DNA from: an uncultured bacterium
Lineage (GTDB): Bacteria > Verrucomicrobiota > Kiritimatiellia > RFP12 > UBA1067
Assembly (NCBI GenBank): GCA_902761035.1
Contig: CACWIW010000002.1
Coordinates: forward strand, 50,605-114,604
DNA: 64,000 nucleotides
Direction of reading: 5' to 3'
Shown: in pieces, positions 1 through 7,515 of the stretch
Layout: the number at the start of each line of letters is the position of its first letter
How positions within the stretch are numbered: position 1 is the first letter of the stretch
The notes under the pieces: generated by a model
The model's input: only the letters and a program-made list of their open reading frames with translations
Databases searched by the model: none
What the model was told of the DNA's origin: nothing
Made by a program: the position numbers and the translations under genes

Positions 1-930
1 AAGTTGAAACACCGCGTTTTTCTTTTTTTTCCCAAAAGCGACATACTTGCGCACAAAACCGCTTGTCTCAAGATCGGAAAGGCATTTTGAGACCTTTCCA
101 CCATCCGCAAGCTTCAACTTCCGCAAAAGCTCTTCGCGCATCATGCCAGACTTGACTGATGACAAGGCCGTCACTATGTTACGGTACATCGTCCCGTCTT
201 TGAACAACGAAGCAAACAGTTCGGCGAATTCACCCCTCAGTTTTCCCGTCTCGGCAAAGACAAGTGCATCAACATTCTGTCGAAGGCTCAAACCACGTTC
301 CATCAAACTCCAGTAAAACGGCACTCCACCGAAAATCATGTATCCAAGCGCGATTTCCTCCCTCGAATAGGACAATCCAAGTTCGTTTGCGTACTCTTCG
401 CATTCGGCAAGGCAGAACGGCTTAAGATAGATTCTGTCTGTAACCCGGTTGTGAAGCCCTCCGTGGTTCTTTATGAGCTTGTTCATCATCCATGACGTGG
501 CAGATCCACAAACGATCAACAGCATGTCCTTACGAGCCGAGGCATAGCCGTTCCAGAAATGCTCCAAGGCAGGAACGAATTTGGATCTCCGCGTATCCAT
601 CCACGGTAGTTCGTCAATGAATACGACTTTCCGTTCCCTCTCGCACCGCTCAATCACCTTCTCCAATGCAAGAAATGCCTCTCGCCACGATTTGAGCGAA
701 GGACAGTGCTCATATCCGTATTTCACGAGCGAATCCCTGAAATTGAGCAGCTGCTCTGCCGTTCCGACCCCAGAAACGCCTACATGACAAAAACAAAAAT
801 CATCATGGAAAGTCTCCCTAATCAGGTACGTCTTGCCTACGCGGCGGCGCCCATACACGGCAACGAACTGCGCCTCAGAGCGCTCTGCCGCGCACAAAAG
901 AGATTTCCTCTCACTATATCTTCCTACCAT
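1..930 (-). CDS. AAA/P-loop ATPase (archaeal-ATPase type), partial
   Basis: The frame is open from an ATG at 930 to the left edge, so the 3' end lies outside the window. The N-terminus (MVGRYSERKSLL) is followed by a Walker A of the GRRRVGKT type at about residues 28-35, and a Walker B with VVFIDELPWMD near residue 95. LLIVCGSATSWM is a sensor-like strand near 125, and the C-terminal part looks like a winged helix (GGKVSKCLSDLETSGFV). This matches the stand-alone bacterial/archaeal ATPase group (PF01637-like); members often end in a PD-(D/E)XK-like DUF234 domain, which would lie beyond the edge. An AGAGG Shine-Dalgarno sits about 6 bases before the ATG. The cellular role of this family is not established. 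It is paralogous to the gene at 55136-56587. Confidence 0.85.
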   Translation of the reverse strand, partial: MVGRYSERKSLLCAAERSEAQFVAVYGRRRVGKTYLIRETFHDDFCFCHVGVSGVGTAEQLLNFRDSLVKYGYEHCPSLKSWREAFLALEKVIERCERERKVVFIDELPWMDTRRSKFVPALEHFWNGYASARKDMLLIVCGSATSWMMNKLIKNHGGLHNRVTDRIYLKPFCLAECEEYANELGLSYSREEIALGYMIFGGVPFYWSLMERGLSLRQNVDALVFAETGKLRGEFAELFASLFKDGTMYRNIVTALSSVKSGMMREELLRKLKLADGGKVSKCLSDLETSGFVRKYVAFGKKKKNAVFQL

Positions 931-956
931 ATACACCTCTTGCTAGTTTTGTGGGG

Positions 957-1041
957 CGGAATTATATCAAAAATCTGACATTCCGACAACTACGAAATTA
1001 TATCGGTGCGGAATCTATGGTATTCGCCAACATTCCGCACC
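957..1041 (-). promoter_or_regulatory. Sigma70-type promoter with two palindromic operators, ATPase gene at 1-930
   Basis: On the minus strand, TTGTCG (989-984), a 17-base spacer and TATAAT (966-961) form a good promoter for the ATPase gene starting at 930. A palindrome cggaat/attccg (957-962 and 980-985, loop 17) overlaps both hexamers. A second, longer copy ggtgcggaat/attccgcacc (1005-1014 and 1032-1041, loop again 17) lies 52 bases upstream, with another TATAAT beside it (1002-997). The equal loop length and shared core suggest one dimeric regulator binding twice. That the ATPase itself binds is only inference. Confidence 0.6.
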
Positions 1042-1054
1042 CGAATAAGCAATG

Positions 1055-1963
1055 TCATTTTACCTCTAGTTTTGTCCCAACCTTCGCAAACAGTGCGTGA
1101 AGCCCCAACACCACCGACGCCTCCGGGTTGTCGGCCACGACGAAACGAACCTTGCCCCACGGCGTCCAGGAGTGTGCCCACACATACTCCTGAGCCGCAT
1201 CGAGAAGCGGCGCGAAATGCGAGGCGCCGCCAGACCAGATGACCGTCTCGGCGTCATAAAGATGCACAAGCGCAAGCGCACCTGCACCAAGCGCGGTAGA
1301 AACCGTGGCGAAGAGCCGCTTCGCCTTTTCATCGCCTTTCGCATAGTCTTCCGCGAATCGGCGGTAGTCGTAATCCGCGTCGCCGGCCATTTCCTTAAGT
1401 GCCCACGTGCCCACATACGCCTCAAGACATCCCGAGCCGCCGCAGTTGCACTTCCGTCCTCCTTCAAACTGAATCGGGAAGTGTCCGCCGAGAAGTCCCG
1501 CCGTTCCGTGTACGCCGCGCTCCACATGTCCGCGGCAGACCGCCGACGTGCCCACGCCCGTGCCAAGGATCATCATGACGGCGTTCTGCTCACCCTTGGC
1601 GCAACCGAAGTTGAGTTCGCCAAGAAGCGCCGCACGTGCGTCGTTAATCACGCGGCAGGGAAGCGACAGCTTCTCCCGCGCCCACGCAAAGATATCGACG
1701 TTCTCCACGCCGGCGTGCTTGTCGTTGCAACTTAGAACCCGCCCCCTCTCCTCGTCAATGATGCCAGGAAGCGCAATACCGATGCCGTCCCATTCTCCCG
1801 GATGTCGGGTGCGCATAGCCGAGACGCGTCGTTCAAGTTCCGCCAGCGTACCGGTGAAACCTTCCGACGACACCGTGAACATCTCGCTCTCGATCACAGT
1901 TCCGTTTTCCACCGTGGCCAGCTTCACCCGGCTGCCACCCATATCAGCGCTCAACGTCTTCAT
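1055..1963 (-). CDS. ROK-family sugar kinase / regulator-like protein
   Basis: 302 residues, the normal length for a cytoplasmic ROK sugar kinase without a DNA-binding domain. The N-terminal phosphate-1 motif is ADMGGSRVKLA, and GTGVGTS marks phosphate-2 near residue 135. The ROK zinc signature CNCGGSGCLE is complete near residue 175. The N-terminus has no HTH, so an enzyme phosphorylating glucose, mannose or an N-acyl hexosamine is more likely than a repressor. Exact substrate cannot be read from sequence. It is the last gene of a leftward operon after GH92 and the metallophosphoesterase (gap 15 bases, GGAAGAG Shine-Dalgarno). That placement fits phosphorylation of mannose released by GH92. 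Confidence 0.85.
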   Translation of the reverse strand: MKTLSADMGGSRVKLATVENGTVIESEMFTVSSEGFTGTLAELERRVSAMRTRHPGEWDGIGIALPGIIDEERGRVLSCNDKHAGVENVDIFAWAREKLSLPCRVINDARAALLGELNFGCAKGEQNAVMMILGTGVGTSAVCRGHVERGVHGTAGLLGGHFPIQFEGGRKCNCGGSGCLEAYVGTWALKEMAGDADYDYRRFAEDYAKGDEKAKRLFATVSTALGAGALALVHLYDAETVIWSGGASHFAPLLDAAQEYVWAHSWTPWGKVRFVVADNPEASVVLGLHALFAKVGTKLEVK

Positions 1964-1978
1964 GTCTGCTCTTCCTTT

Positions 1979-2968
1979 TCAGCAGTTGACCCGCACGTCG
2001 AAAAACGACCCGTCGACGTTGGCGGCAACGGCGCACTGTACATGCCCCCGGTCAAACGCGAAGAAGTGCTTGTGCACGTGCCCGACGAATACGCCCAATA
2101 GGTTCGGCGTGGAGAACACGGCCTCGCGGAACGCGAACGTCGTTGGCGTATGCCCGGCCTCTGGCCATTGCGGACGGCGCTCAATCTTCCAGTGGGGATC
2201 CACCTTCGCGCCCCACTCGGGATGGGCGCAGCCAGCCTCGCGCGGACCATATCCCGGCATGTAGAGCGGGATGTGCATCATGAGCGCCACCGGCTCGCCT
2301 TTCGCCGCCTCCTGCTTCCAGAAGGCGAGCTGTTCCGGCAGTATCTCGTAGAGCGAGTTGTCGATGAAGACGAAACGGATGCCGTTCACCACGCGCGAGG
2401 CCATCATCGGATCGGCCCCCTGGTAGAGCGGCGCAAGGCGTTTCTTCGTCCATTCCGCGCGCAAGGCCATCTCCGTGCCAGGCAAACCTTCGTAGTGCCA
2501 GTCGTGGTTACCCGAAATGTACATCCAGTTCAACCCGGACTCGTCGAGCCGCCGTTTCACGTACTCCACGCCTGCCTCGGACGGAAAGCTCACGATATCG
2601 CCCACGAGCGCGAGGAAGTCCACCTTCATCTTCTTCGCCTCGGCGAGCGCGTACTCGAAGCCGTCGGGGGAGGCGATAGGACACCTTGTGCGGAAATGGA
2701 GCGCGGAGCGATAGGGTTTGGACATGCGGGCCGAATACTGTTTGAACGGCTCGCCCCGCTCGTCGTCGATGGTTAGGTGCGAATCGCCAACCACCATGAA
2801 TCGGCACTTCCCTCCGAGTGACGGCATGGTGAAGCGCAGCGACTCCTTCACAGACGCGAACGAGACGCCCAGCGCAGCCGACGTCTCTGCCGCCCGCCCG
2901 CGCGGCACGGCGGCCATCGCCGCCGCGGCGGCACCAAATTTGAGCATGTTCCTTCTTGTCATTTGCAT
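1979..2968 (-). CDS. Tat-exported calcineurin-like metallophosphoesterase
   Basis: 329 residues. The N-terminus has a twin-arginine signal (TRRNMLKFGAAAAAMAAV, cleavage near RGRA). Metallophosphoesterase motifs follow in order: VVGDSHL (about 58), VGDIVSF (about 120), SGNHDWH (about 150), MMHIPLY (about 235) and a late GHVHKHF (about 305). The GDxH, GDxx, GNHD, H, GHxH set is complete, so an active dinuclear-metal phosphoesterase in the periplasm is likely. The substrate is unknown. It lies 9 bases downstream of the GH92 gene and 15 bases upstream of the ROK gene, so the three are almost certainly co-transcribed. Confidence 0.85.
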   Translation of the reverse strand: MQMTRRNMLKFGAAAAAMAAVPRGRAAETSAALGVSFASVKESLRFTMPSLGGKCRFMVVGDSHLTIDDERGEPFKQYSARMSKPYRSALHFRTRCPIASPDGFEYALAEAKKMKVDFLALVGDIVSFPSEAGVEYVKRRLDESGLNWMYISGNHDWHYEGLPGTEMALRAEWTKKRLAPLYQGADPMMASRVVNGIRFVFIDNSLYEILPEQLAFWKQEAAKGEPVALMMHIPLYMPGYGPREAGCAHPEWGAKVDPHWKIERRPQWPEAGHTPTTFAFREAVFSTPNLLGVFVGHVHKHFFAFDRGHVQCAVAANVDGSFFDVRVNC

Positions 2969-2977
2969 TATTTGGGT

Positions 2978-5900
2978 TTACCTTCCGCATCCCCACTGCT
3001 TGTTGGGCTCAAGGCCCATCCAGAGCTCAAGCGTGCCGCCCTTCAGCACTTCGCGGGCGTCAATGAGGAAGGAGTTCTGCGGCTTGCCGTTCAACACGGC
3101 ACGCTGCACGTACTTGTTGGCGCGGGAGGCGTTGTGCGCCTTGATGGTGAATGTGTCGCCGCGGCCAAAGCGTCGTCCAAGGTCAATCGTCGCCTCCTCG
3201 AAGAGCGGGCTCGCGATTTCGTAAATCGGCTCCGCGCGGCAACCGCCGTCCGTCTGGAACAGCCCGAGCGACGCCATCACGAACCACGCGCTCATCTGCC
3301 CCTGGTCCTCGTCGCCCAGCCACGCCGTGGAATCGCCGAAACCGTAGAAGCGCTCCATGATCGACCGCGCCCACTTCTGCGTCTCCCACGGTTCATTCGC
3401 CCAGTTGAAGAGGAACGCGAAATGCATCGACTGCTGGTTGCCCTGCACGACGGGGAACTTCGCGTAATGCTCGCCAGGCGCGTTGTAGCGGAACGGACAG
3501 CTCTTCTCAAAACCCCACTTGAGCCGTTCGAGGAAACGCTCGCGTCCGACGATCTCCACGAGCGCCGGAACATCCTGCGGTACGAAGAACGTGAGCTGCC
3601 AGGCGTTGCCCTCCACATATCCCTTCACCGAGAATCCGTCCGCGATGGAAGTCAGGGTTTTGTCCCATTCGCCCTTCGAGTCCCTGCGGTGGCAGTAACC
3701 GCTTTCGGGATTGACGGCGTTCTTCCACCAGGTGCCGCGGTCGGAGAAGATCTTGTACGCGGCCTCGTCGCCGATCGCCTTTGCGAACTGTCCCACGGTC
3801 CAGTCGTCAAACGAATACTCCATCGAGTTCGAGAAGGTGCCCTTGTCGCTCGGCACGTAATGGTGCTTCATGTACGCGGCGAGGTTGCGGTTGCCGGCGA
3901 AGCCGCGTCCCACCTTCTGTCCGGGTGTGGTCTGCATCTTCACGAACGCGGCCAGCAGCTTCTTCGGGTCGTACACGCGGATGCCCATCTGCCAGGCGCT
4001 GACCATCTGCGGAATCTCGTGCTCGGCCACCATCACCGGGATGTAGCGCATGCCCGCCGGACCCTTCCCGAGCCATCCGCCGGCCTCGAACAGCGCCATC
4101 TGCGACTTCACCCAGCGCGCGCTCCACTCCGGCCCCACGAGGTTCCACGCCTGGTTCAGGTTCCAGAACGTGTTCCAGAACGCGTCGCACCCCATCGCGC
4201 GCGCGTCAGGATCGTCCAGCTTCTGGATTTTGCCGAACGGGTCGCTCCAGCGTCCATCGACATCGTTGAACGTGTTGCGGCAGAACGAGCGGTAGAGATT
4301 CGTGTAGAAGCGCTTCTTCTCAAGACGGTCCGCCGTGGCGATCTTCACGCGCCCCAGCAGGTCGTTCCACGTCGCCTCGTTGGCCGCGCGCACCTTCTCG
4401 AAGCTCCAGCCGAACGGATCCTCGACCTCGCGCTTCAGGTTGTTCGCCGCGCCCGCGATGTCCACGAACGAAATGCCCGAGCGCATCTGCACGACGGTCT
4501 TGCCCTCCGCCGGCTTGAATTCCACATAGCAGCCGAAGAACTTCGGATTCTGCGCGGAATGTGCGCTACCTGTCCAGAGGGCGTCGTTTTCCCATCCACC
4601 GAACTTTGCGATGTCCCGGTCGAACTCGATCACGAAGTGGACGGTGTAGAACTGGTCGGCGTCGCGGCTCCACACGTGCGTCGTATCCTGCTTGGAAAAT
4701 CCCTCGATTCGGCGCGGACCCGTCTGGCGCACGTCGCAGGCCTTGAGGACGTAATTGTATTCGCACGGCGTGAGCAGGTCGATCATCACGCGCGGCGTCT
4801 TGCCCGCCGGATACGTGTAGCGCTGGAATCCGCAGCGGTCGGTCGCCGTGAGTTCGGCGAAAATGTCGTGGTCCGTGAGCTTCACGGCATAGTACCCCGC
4901 CTTGCACACCTCGCTCGTCTTGTCGATGAACGAGCGGTAGCCGTTCGCATGGCCCTTGATTTCGGAATCCGCGCCCATGCGGGTCTTGAGCGGACCCGTG
5001 GTCGGCATCGTGCCGAGTCCCGCCATGGTCCACTCGTGAATGTGGCTAAAGCACCCAATGCTCTCGATTGAGGGATCGTATCCGCCATCCCACACCCGCT
5101 TGCCGGGCAGGCCCTCGTTGTCGGGCGAGAGCTTCACCATGCTGAACGGCGTCCACGGACCCGGCGCGAGCATCCAGCGCGAGTGCGCCGTGCCCATGCG
5201 CGTATCGACGTACCCCGCCACGCCCGCGTCACGTTGCGGCGTGCACTTGACCGTTCCTTCCCGCACACACACATCATCAACAATCACCCGATATTCCGTA
5301 CGGTAGGGCGGTCGCCCCGCGACCGCCGCATCCATCGGCGCTTCGAGCGAATACGCCCCGGCTTCCACACGCTGTTCCAACGCAACCTTGCCGTCGATCT
5401 CCACACGCACGACGGGCGCGCCCTCCAGATGCTCCACGTCAACGAGCAGCGGCTGTTTCCCGGTGCCGGGGATCAAGTAGTCGCCCGCCTTTACGTCTCG
5501 CACATACGCGCCCTTGTGCGCACGGCGTACCACGGCGTCCTTCGGCCCCTCCAACCGCACGTCGTCGAAGATCGCCCAGCTGCCTTCGATGGACGTGATC
5601 TTGATTTCGTTCGCACCCTCCACGATCTCACCGTCCGCAAGGTCGAACTTCGCCGCGAACGGCTTGGCCTTCGAGAAGTCGCCCTTCATGATGGACGCGT
5701 CTCCGCCACCGACGGGCAGCACCATCTTCCGCGCCTTGCCGTTCACCGACACCTTCAGGAGGGGCCTCTCCGCCTTATGGACATCTGCAAAGTCGATGAC
5801 GAGCGTCCACGCGCCGTCCGTACCTTTCTTCGCGATGTCGAAGAGGATGTTCACCTGTTGCGTGCGGCGTCCTGCTGGACTGCCGGATCCGGCCCACTTG

Positions 5901-6130
5901 TCGTTGATGCCAGGAAGAACGTAGGGGAAAGACTTCTTTGCATCCGATCGTCCGATGAGGAAATAGTTGTTCTCCCAGCCGAAGTCGTGCTGTAGGAAAT
6001 CGTTGTATCCTCGCGGCGCAAGTGCGAACTCGTTGCCCGTGCCGTCCTTTTGGCCGATCTGCCACACGACATGCGCATGTGCCGAAACTGCGGCCGCCGC
6101 CACGGCAGCCATCAACAAACTACGTTTCAT
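2978..6130 (-). CDS. GH92 alpha-mannosidase with N-terminal beta-sandwich module
   Basis: 1050 residues with a Sec signal (MKRSLLMAAVAAAAVSAHA). Residues about 20-190 resemble the carbohydrate-binding-like domain of family 4 polysaccharide lyases (WQIGQKDGTGNEF, VLPGINDKWAG). The rest is a GH92 exo-alpha-mannosidase: FSHIHEWTMAG, SFDDWTVGQFAKAIGD, YVEGNAWQLTFFVPQD and the hallmark GDEDQGQMSAWF near the C-terminus. The family is calcium dependent and trims N-glycan or fungal mannan chains in the periplasm or at the surface. I chose the ATG at 6130 over an upstream TTG because a GGAAAGGAAAA ribosome site precedes it. A 26-base hairpin repeat (5302-5327) is embedded in frame. First gene of the operon with the phosphoesterase and ROK kinase. 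Confidence 0.93.
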   Translation of the reverse strand: MKRSLLMAAVAAAAVSAHAHVVWQIGQKDGTGNEFALAPRGYNDFLQHDFGWENNYFLIGRSDAKKSFPYVLPGINDKWAGSGSPAGRRTQQVNILFDIAKKGTDGAWTLVIDFADVHKAERPLLKVSVNGKARKMVLPVGGGDASIMKGDFSKAKPFAAKFDLADGEIVEGANEIKITSIEGSWAIFDDVRLEGPKDAVVRRAHKGAYVRDVKAGDYLIPGTGKQPLLVDVEHLEGAPVVRVEIDGKVALEQRVEAGAYSLEAPMDAAVAGRPPYRTEYRVIVDDVCVREGTVKCTPQRDAGVAGYVDTRMGTAHSRWMLAPGPWTPFSMVKLSPDNEGLPGKRVWDGGYDPSIESIGCFSHIHEWTMAGLGTMPTTGPLKTRMGADSEIKGHANGYRSFIDKTSEVCKAGYYAVKLTDHDIFAELTATDRCGFQRYTYPAGKTPRVMIDLLTPCEYNYVLKACDVRQTGPRRIEGFSKQDTTHVWSRDADQFYTVHFVIEFDRDIAKFGGWENDALWTGSAHSAQNPKFFGCYVEFKPAEGKTVVQMRSGISFVDIAGAANNLKREVEDPFGWSFEKVRAANEATWNDLLGRVKIATADRLEKKRFYTNLYRSFCRNTFNDVDGRWSDPFGKIQKLDDPDARAMGCDAFWNTFWNLNQAWNLVGPEWSARWVKSQMALFEAGGWLGKGPAGMRYIPVMVAEHEIPQMVSAWQMGIRVYDPKKLLAAFVKMQTTPGQKVGRGFAGNRNLAAYMKHHYVPSDKGTFSNSMEYSFDDWTVGQFAKAIGDEAAYKIFSDRGTWWKNAVNPESGYCHRRDSKGEWDKTLTSIADGFSVKGYVEGNAWQLTFFVPQDVPALVEIVGRERFLERLKWGFEKSCPFRYNAPGEHYAKFPVVQGNQQSMHFAFLFNWANEPWETQKWARSIMERFYGFGDSTAWLGDEDQGQMSAWFVMASLGLFQTDGGCRAEPIYEIASPLFEEATIDLGRRFGRGDTFTIKAHNASRANKYVQRAVLNGKPQNSFLIDAREVLKGGTLELWMGLEPNKQWGCGR
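5302..5327 (+). repeat. 26-bp GGTAGGGC hairpin repeat inside GH92 coding sequence
   Basis: The 26 bases starting ggtagggc form a stem ggcggtcg/cgaccgcc. The element is identical base for base to 61827-61852 and belongs to the family also seen at 35425-35518 and 61857-61940. It is read in frame as part of the linker between the N-terminal module and the GH92 domain. Confidence 0.75.
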
Positions 6131-6298
6131 ATACAATTTTCCTTTCCTCTATTTACGCGAAAGCCAATCCGCGCTGTTTGTGATAAGTTTACCAGAGGCA
6201 TGGCCGCCGTTCAACCGCATAATCAAAAAATCCAACTACACAAAATAACCGAACCTTTTCCGGTCACGAGCATTTATACTATTAAAGAATCGTTGTCC

Positions 6299-6844
6299 AT
6301 GGAAGTTTGGCAGGAGATAATCAAGGATCGCGAGCGCGGTGCGAGGATCCTCGTGGCGGTCTATAAGGATCGCCTGTTCGCGTCTGCCCTGATTCTATGC
6401 CGTGACCAGCACGCCGCCGAGGAACTGGTGTTCCGCACCTTCGCCCGCGCGATCGACAGGATTTCGTCGTTCCGGCCAAACACAAACTTCTACAACTGGC
6501 TCTACACGATTCTGATCAACTTCCGCAGAATGGATCTCCGCAAGGAAAAAATCTCCCCTGTGACGTTCACGGACGAAATCCCGGAGGTCATCACGGAAGA
6601 GACGCCGTTCACGGCCCTTGTCGCGAAGGCCGACCATGCAGCCATCCGCGCCGCCGTGGCCGACCTCTCTGACCCGCTTAAGGAGGTTGTGTTGTTGCGC
6701 TATTTCGAGGGACTGCCAATGGACGAGATTGCGCTTACTCTGGCATTGCCGCTTGGAACCGTCAAGAGCCGCCTCAACTATGCGCGCGCCGTCCTCGCCA
6801 GGCAGCTCGCCAAACCACTTGGAAAGGAGATAAATAATGGATGA
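6299..6844 (+). CDS. ECF-family RNA polymerase sigma factor
   Basis: 181 residues. Region 2 spans about residues 15-85, with the AEELVFRTFARAIDRI helix and NFYNWLYTILINFRRMDLR resembling the -10 recognition segment. Region 4 lies at about 115-175, with LPMDEIALTLALPLGTVKSRLNYARAVLARQL as the helix-turn-helix that reads the -35 element. The ATG at 6299 gives the standard ECF length; the frame is open further upstream without homology. The stop overlaps the start of the next gene by 8 bases, typical of sigma/anti-sigma pairs. Upstream, GAACC at 6251-6255 and TATACT at 6275-6280 are possible promoter elements, which would fit autoregulation, but this is weak. Confidence 0.9.
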   Translation: MEVWQEIIKDRERGARILVAVYKDRLFASALILCRDQHAAEELVFRTFARAIDRISSFRPNTNFYNWLYTILINFRRMDLRKEKISPVTFTDEIPEVITEETPFTALVAKADHAAIRAAVADLSDPLKEVVLLRYFEGLPMDEIALTLALPLGTVKSRLNYARAVLARQLAKPLGKEINNG

Positions 6845-7469
6845 ATTTGACCGTGCAATCACGGAAGCCCTGAACGAATCCGTGCCGGTCGCCGAATTCT
6901 CGACCGACCTTGTCGGTCGACTTGTGGCTCGAACGCGCCGCCGTTCCCGCTTCTGGAGACTGCTGTTGGCACTTGGTATCGTTTCGGCAGCGACCGCCGC
7001 TGTCATGACCGCCTCCACGATACTGATGGATGGCGAAACACCACCAGTGGGAACAGACAAGAGCCAAGAGACGGCAGACGAGACGCCGTACATCGCGGAT
7101 AGCACATCGCATCACGACGATTCTACAACCGACATGGCTGAAGCCAATCTACCAGAAAACCATGAAACCCAAGGAGAATCAAAAGTGAACAATCCAGTGC
7201 TGAAGACGGCGGCGGTCCTGACAGGTACGCTCGCCCTCTCCGCCGCAACGCCTACACGCGCTGACGGCTACCAGTTCATCGTGTCCGGCTATCCGGCGTC
7301 GGATCCGTGCCATTCCGCCGTTTCTGGCGGAACGGCGTTCGCCGCAGGCGTGCTGGCCGACACAAGCGCCGCCGACGCCTTGGAAGCGCGTGCGCGCACA
7401 AGCGAAGATTCGGCGGGCATCGCGCTTCGCTCCGACAAATACCGAGGCATGATGCTCATCATCAGGTAA
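6837..7469 (+). CDS. Anti-sigma-factor-like membrane protein with C-terminal tag
   Basis: 210 residues. A short cytoplasmic N-terminus (MDEFDRAITEALNESVP) precedes an RTRRRSRFW positive cluster and a membrane helix at about residues 43-61, as in anti-sigma factors. After a Ser/Thr-rich linker comes a second hydrophobic stretch (KTAAVLTGTLALSAAT, about 122-137) and an exported region ending RGMMLIIR, the C-terminal tag shared by many exported proteins here. It overlaps the sigma gene by 8 bases with GGAAAGGAG upstream. An internal GTG at 7185, well placed after AAGGAG, could also start a separate 94-residue secreted protein with its own signal peptide. So the frame may be a fusion or encode two products. 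There is no classical zinc-finger anti-sigma motif. Confidence 0.7.
   Translation: MDEFDRAITEALNESVPVAEFSTDLVGRLVARTRRRSRFWRLLLALGIVSAATAAVMTASTILMDGETPPVGTDKSQETADETPYIADSTSHHDDSTTDMAEANLPENHETQGESKVNNPVLKTAAVLTGTLALSAATPTRADGYQFIVSGYPASDPCHSAVSGGTAFAAGVLADTSAADALEARARTSEDSAGIALRSDKYRGMMLIIR
7185..7469 (+). CDS. Possible internally started small secreted tag protein
   Basis: In frame within the anti-sigma-like gene. GTG at 7185 follows AAGGAG (7171-7176) with about 8 bases of spacing. It would give a 94-residue protein with a textbook Sec signal (K, A/V/L-rich core, cleavage after ATPTRA) and a short mature part ending in the GMMLIIR tag. The alternative is that this is simply the second transmembrane and periplasmic part of the longer protein. 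Sequence alone does not decide. Confidence 0.4.
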   Translation: MNNPVLKTAAVLTGTLALSAATPTRADGYQFIVSGYPASDPCHSAVSGGTAFAAGVLADTSAADALEARARTSEDSAGIALRSDKYRGMMLIIR

Positions 7470-7515
7470 GAATGATTTCAAAGCAAAAACCAATCAATCC
7501 AAAAGGAAACAAAGC

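Noticed and set aside
2963..5071. Long plus-strand open frame antisense to GH92 (and similar ones over 28181-30418 and 38567-40393)
   Set aside because: Arg/His/Val-rich composition and position exactly opposite well-supported enzymes mark them as high-GC shadow frames.
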